In this document: positions 56,001 to 64,000 of the stretch, piece after piece
Position numbering within the stretch: position 1 is the first letter of the stretch
Layout of the letters: each line of letters opens with the position of its first letter
NCBI RefSeq assembly: GCF_029867415.1
Contig: NC_081183.1
Location: 32,410,980 to 32,474,979 of the forward strand
Direction of reading: 5' to 3'
Length of the DNA stretch: 64,000 bases
Source: Vicia villosa
Lineage: Eukaryota > Streptophyta > Magnoliopsida > Fabales > Fabaceae
The notes under the pieces: generated by a model
Database searches by the model: none
What the model was told of the DNA's origin: nothing
Seen by the model: only the letters and a program-made list of their open reading frames with translations
Made by a program: the position numbers and the translations under genes

Positions 56001-58177
56001 GTTAGTTATTGCTGTTTGAAAGTTGGTTACATGTTGGTTGAAGGGTTATAAAGTCGAGGGTTAGTTAAGGGTTGGGAGAAAGTTAGTTCTTTGTAGGTTT
56101 GAAAGTCAGTTATGAGGTTTTTTCTATTTGGTATTTCTGTTATGACAGTTAGAAAGGTTAGTAGTTTGTTGGTAACTGTTAGTGAGACTGTTAGAAGGTG
56201 ATTGGTTAATTAGTCATAGGTTGTTAGTTAATTCTGTTAGAGGTTGTTAGTTAGTTAGGAACCTGTTATGAATCTCTTTTTCCTTTTCTGTTAGTAGTGA
56301 ATGTGTATGATTTATGTGGGGGTTTTGAATGTCAGAATTGTTGAATTCAAAAGCTGAAGATTAGCATTGTTAAAACTGAAATCGGGCCTGACTTTGTATG
56401 GTTTTCTTTCTGGTTTTATGTACAGGGCTGATTGATTTTGAATTCCTTTGGATGAACATGGTTTGGTGTATGCTACTGCAGGAGGTTTGAGATGTATGTA
56501 TTGTTGTATGGATCGATATGAGGCTAAGTGTCGGTTATGTTTAGAAACTTCCGAACTGATACACTCTCTCCTCTGCTGGGGCTGTTCTGACAAAACCAAC
56601 TGATTCAGGGTTAGTTTGAGATTGATACAACGCTGCCAGTTTTGCTGCACCCAAGCCTCATATCAAGTTGCTAGATCTGATGGTATACTAGCCGATCGGG
56701 AAGCGCGTCTGACTGTATTTTCCTCAAGCGGAACAGAGGTACTGAACTGGTATGGAATTACATGCTTGAAATCTCTTTTGTTCTGAATTGATGGTTATCA
56801 TGCTAAGTACTGCGTTGCGCGACTGTCCCCGATTTTCATTTGCATGTTGAACCGTTTTTTAGGTGGTTAGTTTTGACAGTTGGAGAATTGGCTGTTATTT
56901 CTATTTCTGCTTGATATGAATTCTGTTCTTTTGGTTTGGTGGTTAATTTGTGGATGAAGTATTGGTTAGAAATGAAAGTTAATTATGTTTTTTTTTTTTG
57001 GCAGGGACTTTGAAGTGTGAATGTGATTTATTTTCTGAGTTTATGCAGGTTTTCAAGTCTTTAAAAGGTGCTGTTAGTTGCTGTTTAATTAAGGAAGAAG
57101 GTGGGGCATGGAATGGTTTGAAGGATCCTTTGTATGAAAGCTTCGAAACACGAAGATGGAGAGAGGAAGGAATTGAAGATTGGCGGAAGATTGAAATGTT
57201 GCTTCAAAATAAGGTTTAAAATACGAACTGTGGCAAGCAAATTTGGAAAGTGGAAGATGAACAATTTATGAGACTAGTGTAGAAAATGGGTCCATGTATT
57301 TGTGTAATTTTATTTGGACATGATGTAATGATGTATTAGATGATGGAGGTAACTTGTATTGAAATGGTTTTGTAATGGTTTGATATTGTAAATTTATATT
57401 ACATGGACTTTGGTGTATGATATAGGATTTTTTTGTAACATTGAATGTAATGGCCTTTGAGCTTGGAATCGTAAATGATGTGGACTTCTTGTAATAGGTT
57501 TTTGTGATGTAAACTTATCTGTGAATTGACATCTTTGAAATCAATGAAGAACATCATGTGTTTAGAACAATTTTCTCTTTAATTGTATTTCTTTTTCTCT
57601 TGTGAATGATGAAGAAATGATATAGCTTTGAATTGGAGTTTGATATTGAATGAAACTTGTAATGAAGCTTGTAATTCATATCGATCTTGAATTCCTGATG
57701 ATGTTTCTTCCTTTCTCAAATTTTGATGTAACCTTCACTTCCTCCAATTTGCATTCAATCCTCCAAAATTACTTGATCTAGTGTACATCAACCAATTGGG
57801 TAATCATGTATTCCAAGCATGGAGACCTATCATAGAAATCCTAGATATCCTCCGATGCCTAAGGAAACAAACCCTAGGCCCAAAAATTCATGTAGATAAG
57901 AACCATCTGATCAAATCCCCTTTCGAGAGACCTGAGCCAGTCACAATCATCTGAATAAGTATCAAACACCTTTTGATCTTGATGAGGAGATAAATAAGCC
58001 TTTATGCCAAGACTAGTGAAACTCCAACTTGCTTCATGACTCTTAATCCCATGCTTTTAGATGTTTTATTTAACGAATGAATGCAAAGCCATGCAAATGC
58101 TCTAATGGAGGTATGCAGGTGAAATGGGAATTATAAGCCAGTTAAAATAAGGGGTAGGACAAATTTGGGGTATGACA
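53001..58177 (-). repeat. Ogre-like 5' LTR (5177 bp)
   Basis: Near-identical to 42247-47425. Differences include A/G at about 42638/53394, two small T-run indels and about ten other substitutions. As the 5' LTR it would hold the active promoter. Confidence 0.95.
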
Positions 58178-58182
58178 TTAAG

Positions 58183-58619
58183 AAAAGATAAAAACAAGAA
58201 AGGCAAGAATAAATCTCAACCATTCATTATCACCACCACCCCATGATTCCTATTAAAAAGGAAATTAAATTAAAAATAAATTAAAAATTTCCCTATAATA
58301 TAGTGACATGTGTTCATTCTTGCATTTCTTCTCCAAATTCTTTCGTACTAAATAGCATTACTCTTATTTTTATACCACATCTATTCTATATTTTAATATT
58401 AGATAAAGTGTCGGTTCTTTTTAATAGATTTTAAGAAAGGTCGGTGTAATTTTCTCTATTGTTTATAAATAAATATTTATTATAAGAAAGTTATAACAAC
58501 AAATTATTTTTAACAAAATAAACTTTTGGATAAGGCTCACGGACATAATCAAAACATAAAAATTGAACTTTTAAGATTCTTAAAGAAGAGAATTTCTTTG
58601 GAGACTCTCCTATAGAGAG
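58183..58619. other. AT-rich spacer, nothing recognised
   Basis: Right flank of the Ogre-like insertion, AT-rich. A frame of 94 codons at 58491-58775 on the minus strand reads through the palindromes and is not convincing. Confidence 0.45.
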
Positions 58620-58825
58620 AGTCTCCAGCGAAAAATTAAAAATATCCCTACTTCGGAAATGCATTTCTGAAGTAATTTTTTTTTTCAAAATATTTTCAGA
58701 TTTCGGAAATGCACTTCCGAAAACATCGAATGGGAGGTGTTTTCGAAGATGCATTTTCGAAAACACCTTTTTCACATTTTTGGATCATTTCGGAGATACA
58801 TCTCCGAAATATGTAGAAATTATTT
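58600..58825. repeat. Cluster of palindromes (CGGAAATGCATTTCCG type)
   Basis: Five self-complementary blocks in 225 bp: GGAGACTCTCCTATAGAGAG (58600) with GAGTCTCC after it, TTCGGAAATGCATTTCTGAA, TTTCGGAAATGCACTTCCGA, GTGTTTTCGAAGATGCATTT running into TCGAAAACACC, and TTTCGGAGATACATCTCCGA. Four are centred on TGCA or a relative. Each can form a stem of 9-14 bp. They lie about 250 bp downstream of the broken plant-mobile-domain gene, in its sense direction. Confidence 0.85.
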
Positions 58826-59068
58826 TATTTTTGTGTTTTTCTAAACAACATTTAGTCCCGTATTTTTAATTAAACGAAAACGCTTGCAGTAAACAGTGAT
58901 TGATATAAATAAAATATAACCCGAATAAAATATGCGACATATCAGCATAAAATACTAATATTATATATACAAGCCGAATAAAATACTAATAGTGTACAAA
59001 AATGTACGTGAATGTCAAAAAATACAAACCGAATACAATAAAATCCAAGAAAAATAAACCAGAACCCC

Positions 59069-59569
59069 CTACTGAGTATGCCTAAACCTAACGCCCTGGG
59101 ACCTCCTCTTCCTGGTATATGCCGCCGCACCGCCCGCGTCGCCGACCATCCTCTCCACGACTGCAACCGCCTCTGGACCGCCGTGCGCAATGATACCTCG
59201 GTCCAGTGCGTCCCGCCCAAGCATCTCTATCTGCTAGCATATCGGCAGGAGATCAGTGGCATGATCATCCTCGGCCAGCTGGTTCTCCAAGATCTCCTCA
59301 TATGTTGGCCTAGGAGCTCCGGGAGCGTCGAGTGTCATCAGAGGATGTGACACCCGATAGAACCATATCACGTACCCCTCTACACAATGCCACTCCTGGG
59401 TGGCCTGCATGCGACGATACTCCTCCGGGACCAAATGATGCGCCCAGTCCTCAAATATGGCAGTGAGCTCCACTCGGGTAACTGTCTCGGGAGCAGCCTC
59501 AAACGGTGACCTCGGTATCATCTGCACATGTCCAAACTGCCGCATGCACCGCTCCGGATACCTCACCAT
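59069..59569 (-). pseudogene. Plant mobile domain (PMD/MAIN-like) protein, C-terminal fragment
   Basis: On the minus strand from the LTR boundary: YPERCMRQFGHVQ, IPRSPFEA, DWAHHLVPEEYRRMQAT, WHCVEGYVIWFYRVSHP, EEILENQLAEDDHATDLLPI. These match the C-terminal part of plant proteins with the transposon-related mobile domain (often named serine/threonine phosphatase 7 long form homologue), common in Mutator-like elements of legumes. A TAG follows LLPIC at about 59229-59231, after which the same frame continues (EMLGRDALDRGII, VVERMVGDAGGAAAY) to a natural end at 59069. The N-terminal part is cut off by the copia LTR at 59570. Non-functional. Confidence 0.8.
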
Positions 59570-59713
59570 TGTAAGAACAAGCATACACTCACAAATGAGT
59601 TTTTGATTCATGGCAAACATCACAAGCAACCAAATACAAAAGCATAAATGAATGACTCAAGACAATGGAAGATTATGAAGCTCAAATCACTCAGAAAATG
59701 GTATTGCATCTGT

Positions 59714-60076
59714 TAGGTCGACCAAGCAAAGCCCTAGGTCGACTCAAAACTAGAGCAAACTCAGCAAAACTGACAAGGTCACTGTTAGGTCGACCTACCC
59801 ACACTCCTAGGTCGACCTAAACTGAAGAAAAGTCACAAAAATGCATTTCAACTGACTTTAGGTCGACCTAAACCTTCAACAGGTCGACCTAACTGGAAAC
59901 AACTGCATTTAGGTCGACCTAAACCTTCAACAGGTCAACCTAACTGACTTTAGGTCGACCTAAACCTTCAGCAGGTCAACCTAACAGATTTTAGGCCAAC
60001 CTAACAGGTCAACCTAACTGGGACAACTTCAACTCTGCTTCTGTTAGGTCGACCTAAGCACTAAAGTAGGTCAACC
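59714..60076. repeat. Array of about 14 TAGGTCGACCTA palindromes in copia LTR
   Basis: The 10-bp palindrome AGGTCGACCT or a one-base variant (AGGTCAACCT) occurs about 14 times in 360 bp, at irregular spacing of 15-40 bp, just upstream of the TATA box. The inner part has a higher-order unit TTTAGGTCGACCTAAACC plus TTCAACAGGTC, repeated about three times. Confidence 0.92.
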
Positions 60077-60132
60077 TAATTGCTGAAAACTTCCCAAATT
60101 ATGTGTTTTATCTGCTCCAACATACCAGCAAC

Positions 60133-60140
60133 TATATATA
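60133..60140 (+). promoter_or_regulatory. TATA box in decayed copia LTR
   Basis: TATATATA about 60 bp downstream of the palindrome array and followed by a CT-rich leader with ACACAAACGCTTCTC. Confidence 0.55.
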
Positions 60141-61140
60141 TCATTCCATGTTAATTATTCAACAACACCAACGACTGAAAGATACACAAACGCTTCTCAT
60201 CTTCGTTCTTCATCATCTCCAACACAATTACACATAATCATTCTTGCGTTGCGGGTTAGTGATGAGTTCGATAACGTCCATGGAACGGAATTGAAGATTC
60301 CTAGTGGGTGAAGGTTTGTGGGGTTTGTTGGTGAATAAAATCTGCGGGTTTTGTCCTCCACGACGGGTGGTTCTTGGGGGTTTTTATCAAGAGGCGTTCA
60401 TTGAGGATTCGGCTGAGTGTAACGATTGAGGAACGGGGAGTTCAAGGAATCAAGACACTGCAGAAGGGAATCAAAGTGAAGCTCTTGGATAACCTTGATC
60501 TTGGTCAAGATTAAGGGGGAAGAAGATTCAAAGGATCGACATAATTGGTTTATCGTTTATCGCTTTGTTATCTTCTTTGTATATACTACTTTCAACATTA
60601 ATGAAAGATTACCCAATTTCAATTTGGAATTGGGGGCAGACGTAGTCGTAGCGAGGACGATCGACGAACTGCCTAAACAAATATCGTGTTCTTGTCGCTT
60701 TTACTTTTTCATTTACATTCTGTTCATATTTGGTTATAATAGCAAATTGATCAACGATTCGAGTGTTAAGATTGTGAATTAAGAACTTACATAAACATCA
60801 CAATCCACCACACATTGAATTACCTTCAATTTGATCATTATCACCAAGTGTTTGTATATTTGTTTCTATCACTCTTACTGCATTGCAAACATTGTCCATC
60901 ATACAAAAAGTTAATCTGATTTTCAATAAGAGAAACGCTTTGATTCTGCAACATATACTCTTATCATTTACTTCAAGTCTTTGACTGGTTTTTAAACACA
61001 TATATAATCGTTTCGATAGTGGTTCGGAATAGACGCGAGTCGATTCAGAATCACTTCCGCTGAAAAGTCATTTAAATCCGTAAAACTGTGAACGATCTAT
61101 TCACCCCCCCCTCTAGATCCTAAGGCCAGCGTCTAACAAG

Positions 61141-61153
61141 TGGCATCAAGAGC
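61141..61153 (+). other. Primer binding site of the decayed copia
   Basis: TGGCATCAAGAGC two bases after the LTR, a variant of the tRNA-Met type with an extra A. Confidence 0.75.
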
Positions 61154-61193
61154 TCTGGTTTATTCCGTGCTATGTGAAACACTTATTGGAAAG

Positions 61194-62307
61194 ATGGCTT
61201 CCGGACCTAAATGGGGCTCATAATAGAGCTCCAGTTTTCAACGGTGAAAACTATGGCTATTGGAAGGATTGTATGTGTGTCCACATCAATGCAATTGATA
61301 GGAACATCTGGACAGCTATTGTCAATGGTCCCTTTCAGATCACCATGACAAATGCAGCTGGTGCAGTTGTTCCAAAACCAGAAAATACTTGGGATGCTGA
61401 AGATGAAAAGAGATATGCATACGATTGGAAAGCGAGAAACATTCTAATCTCAGCTCTAGGAGTTGATGAATACTATCGCGTTTCCCATTGTAGATCCGCT
61501 AAAGCTATGTGGGACACATTGCAAGTTGCCCACGAGGGAACGGATGATGTCAAACTAGCTAGAATCAATACGCTAACTCAAGAATTCGAACTCTTCCACA
61601 TGGAAGATGGTGAATCCATCAAAAACATGCAGAAGAGATTCGTTCACTTGAAAAATCGTTTAAATTTTCTTGATAAACCTGTTTCCAATGCAGTTGCTAC
61701 TAACAAAATCTTAAGATGTTTGAACAGGGAATGGCAACCCAAAGTTACAGCAATAAAGGAAGCAAATGATCTAAACACTTTAGACATCACAACTCTATTT
61801 GGTAAACTAGAGGAACATGAACAACACCTTAAATGCCTTGACATGCATGAGAAAAGGACAAAGAAAGAAAAGAACATGGAGAAAGAGGTAGAGAAGAAGT
61901 CAATAGCTCTAAAAGCTTCGAGCTCCAAGACCTCAAAACGAGAGCCAAAGGATAGTGACATAAGTGATGACGAAGACTCCGATGATGAGGAAATGGGACT
62001 GTTTGTGCGAAGATACAACAAATATCTAAAGAAAAATGGAGCAAAACATTCCGACAAAGGCAAAAGATCGTATACTCCTTTATATAGTAAATACACTTTT
62101 GTACCAAAAGTATCAACTAGCAAAACTCCATATTCTCATCATATTACCTGTCATTATTGTTGCAAAAAGGGACATACCATTGAAAAATGCAAATTTAGGA
62201 GAATTTTAGTTCCTAAAGGAGTATTTCAATGGTTGCCTAAGTGCAACAAATTGTGTACTCACTACCAAGGACCCAATGAAAATTGGGGACCTCCCTTTTT
62301 AAATTAA
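61194..62307 (+). pseudogene. Copia Gag, frameshifted start
   Basis: The expected start ATG is at 61194 (MASGP), but its frame meets stops after about 10 codons. The long frame, open from 61174 without an ATG, carries the protein, so a one-base frameshift lies near 61205-61212. Domains: NRAPVFNGENYGYWKDCM, then AKAMWDTLQVAHEGTDDVK and LTQEFELFHMEDGESI (copia gag domain); Lys/Asp-rich linker; zinc knuckle CHYCCKKGHTIEKC near 62150-62195; ends with GPNENWGPPFLN. Apart from the start it is open over 370 codons. Confidence 0.88.
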
Positions 62308-62310
62308 TCT

Positions 62311-64000
62311 TGCAGGAAAAGTGTCTTGACATTGCCGAAAGGTTGTGGTTCCTTGATAACGGATGTTCAAGACACATGACTGGAGACCTATCTCTTTTCG
62401 TTGAGTTTCAAGCAAAGAAAAAGGGGTATGTCACCTATGGAGATAACAATCGGGGAGCCATACTTGGTAAAGGAAGTGTAGGTAACCCTTCTACCACTAC
62501 TATAACTGATGTGCTGCTAGTAGAAGGTCTTAAACATAATCTTTTAAGTATAAGTTAATTGTGTGACAAAGATTTTAAAGTAATGTTTACAAATTCTGGC
62601 TGCACAATAGAACATACTAAGAAAAGAGACATTATGTTTAAGGGCTTAAGAGTAAACAACATCTACATGCTAAAGCTGATGAGGGCATATTCCTTGGTTA
62701 CTCACAATCTAGCAAAGCATATCGGATATATAATAAGAGATTACTTATAGTAGAAGAGTCAGTACACGTGTCTTTTGATGAATCTTATGCAAAATATGTC
62801 GAGAAAGGTCTTTCATTTAATGGTGCAGGTCCGTCCACTGAAGACATTGTCAAGAATAAGGAAGACGAGAATGAAAGTATTGTAAAGAAAGATGCTGAGA
62901 GAGAAAGATGAGTCTCACAATGAAAATGAAAAAGAAAGCATCTCAAACAATGAAGAACTTCCCAAGGCCTGGACAAATGTGAAAGACCATCCAATTGACA
63001 ATATAATAGGAGACATCTCAAGGGGCGTTACAACACGCTCAAAGATAAGTAACTTCTGTCATCATTTTGCTTTTGTTTCACAAGTTGAGCCGAAAAACGC
63101 TAAGGATGCATTACTTGATGAGCATTGGCTAATGGCCATGCAAGAAGAATTAAACCAATTTAAACGGAATGATGTTTGGGACTTAGTCCCTCATCCGGGA
63201 GATCATCAAGTAATAGGCACTAGATGGTTTTTTTTCGTAACAAACTTGTTGAAAACGGCGTTATTACTAGAAACAAAGCTAGATTAGTTGCCCAAGGTTA
63301 TAATCAAGAGGAAGGTATTGATTATGAAGAGACATACGCTCCTGTAGCACGTCTCGAAGCTATTCGTCTCTTACTTGCTTATGCTTGTTCTAAAGACTTC
63401 AAACTATTCCAAATGGATGTTAAAAGTGCCTTTCTAAATGGCTATATAAATGAAGAAGTCTATGTTGCTCAGCCACCCGGCTTTGAGAATTACATGTATC
63501 CAACTCATGTCTATAAGCTGAAACGTGCTCTATACGGTCTTAAACAAGCCCCTTGGGCTTGGTACGAACGTTTGAGCAAATTTCTCCTTAGTCAAGGGTA
63601 CTCTAGGGGTAAAGTTGACACTACTCTCTTTATTAAAAGAAAAGATAAAGATATTCTCTTAGTCCAAATTTATGTAGATGACATTATATTTGGGTCGACT
63701 AATGCAAAACTTGTCAAAGATTTTTCTAAGCTTATGCAGAGTGAATTTGAGATGAGTCTCATGGGTGAGCTAAATCTCTTCCTTGGCCTACAAATCAAGC
63801 AACTCAGTCATGGAACGTTTGTGAATCAAACTAAATACTGTACGGAGCTGCTCAAAAGATTTGGAATGAGTGAAGCAAAAGAGATTGACACACCTATGGC
63901 AACAAATACTAACCTAGACAAAGATGAGAAAGATATCAATCTTGTCCAAAGGAATCTCACTTAAAAGTTGTCAAAAGAATTCTGCGACATCTACGTGGAA
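62311..64000 (+). pseudogene. Copia Pol, integrase deleted, RT broken
   Basis: Protease motif is FLDNGCSRHMTG, with Asn in place of Ser (DSG to DNG). A stop (TAA at 62556-62558) follows LLSIS. The frame goes on to NNIYMLKL, then jumps to sequence equivalent to the end of integrase (in another frame, GIFLGYSQSSKAYRIYNKRL at about 62685). The GAG-pre-integrase finger and D,D,E core are deleted. RT follows in two frames with a switch in a T run at 63228-63235; it has [26 protein letters not shown] and YVDDIIFG (about 63678). A second deletion after about 63935 joins to RNase H side sequence ([17 protein letters not shown]) at the window edge. Confidence 0.88.

Larger units (their letters stand above)
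42247..58177 (-). mobile_element. Ogre-like Ty3/gypsy retrotransposon, non-autonomous, 15.9 kb
   Basis: Two LTRs of 5.18 kb, target duplication TTAAG (42242-42246, 58178-58182), primer site TGGCGACTCTGCTGGGGA (the tRNA-Arg type of legume Ogre elements), LTR start TGTCATACCCC, and a purine tract at the other end of the 5.6 kb interior. The minus strand is the coding sense. No gag, protease, RT, RNase H or integrase is recognisable, although autonomous Ogres have much longer interiors with an extra ORF, gag and intron-containing pol. So this is a deletion derivative that must be mobilised in trans. LTR differences by eye are about 12 in 5.18 kb, so it moved recently. Confidence 0.92.
59570..61138 (+). 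repeat. 5' LTR (about 1569 bp) of the decayed copia
   Basis: TGTAAGAACAAGC to GCGTCTAACA, followed by the primer site. It contains the AGGTCGACCT palindrome array (59714-60076), TATATATA at 60133-60140, and a C-rich stretch CACCCCCCCCTCTAG near its end. The left edge is where the PMD similarity stops. Confidence 0.8.
59570..64000 (+). mobile_element. Ty1/copia element, decayed, integrase deleted, 3' end outside window
   Basis: 5' LTR (59570-61138), primer site, gag with a frameshifted start, protease, then a jump to the end of integrase and RT. It runs past the window edge, so the 3' LTR and target duplication cannot be seen; the left flank ends ACCAT. Several stops and frameshifts show age. 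It is related to but clearly distinct from the SIRE-type element at 9928. Confidence 0.88.

Overview
The window is plant nuclear DNA. It is AT-rich and dominated by nested LTR retrotransposons around one intron-containing host gene. A very long-LTR, Ogre-like Ty3/gypsy element (primer site TGGCGACTCTGCTGGGGA, 5.18 kb LTRs) plus SIRE-type Ty1/copia elements point to a legume, probably of the pea/vetch/lentil/Lathyrus group; this placement is an inference from repeat content.

Layout. 1-9619: a non-coding Ty3/gypsy-type element on the minus strand, arranged as LTR-interior-LTR-(truncated) interior, i.e. a tandem of about 5.88 kb units. 9620-21878: an old minus-strand copia element whose gag is split by a young plus-strand SIRE-type copia (9928-19453, 5-bp TSD ATGTA, LTRs with about 3 differences in 1208 bp). 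22029-23804: remnants of two other copia elements. 24186-24486: an hAT-like MITE with 8-bp TSD. 25335-26000: MITE copies in AT-rich DNA. 26636-29595: an intact six-exon gene for mitochondrial pyruvate dehydrogenase kinase (PDK, 369 aa). 30325-30575: more copies of the same MITE family. 31976-34860: a decayed Ty3/gypsy gag and other repeat debris. 34863-42060: a partial duplication of the PDK 3' end (last exon plus downstream DNA), interrupted by a copia element (35446-41746, TSD AATAA) that itself holds a 3.2 kb solo LTR (36572-39782, TSD CGAAG). 42247-58177: a complete non-autonomous Ogre-like element (TSD TTAAG) with a 13-copy minisatellite in its 3' untranslated part. 58620-58830: a cluster of palindromes. 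59069-59569: a broken plant-mobile-domain gene. 59570-64000: a decayed copia element with its integrase deleted, running off the window.

Functionally, PDK is the only intact host gene I can support; everything else is mobile-element sequence, mostly non-autonomous or broken. The SIRE-type copia is closest to intact: gag is open and pol has one in-frame stop. The nesting gives a relative order of events: PDK 3' duplication, then copia insertion, then gypsy insertion into it and collapse to a solo LTR; separately, old copia, then SIRE insertion. I found no tRNA, rRNA or CRISPR, and nothing bacterial. The items most worth a second look are palindrome arrays shared by unrelated LTR families, a small transcription-unit-like block downstream of SIRE pol, and the Ogre-like element's hairpin array and minisatellite.
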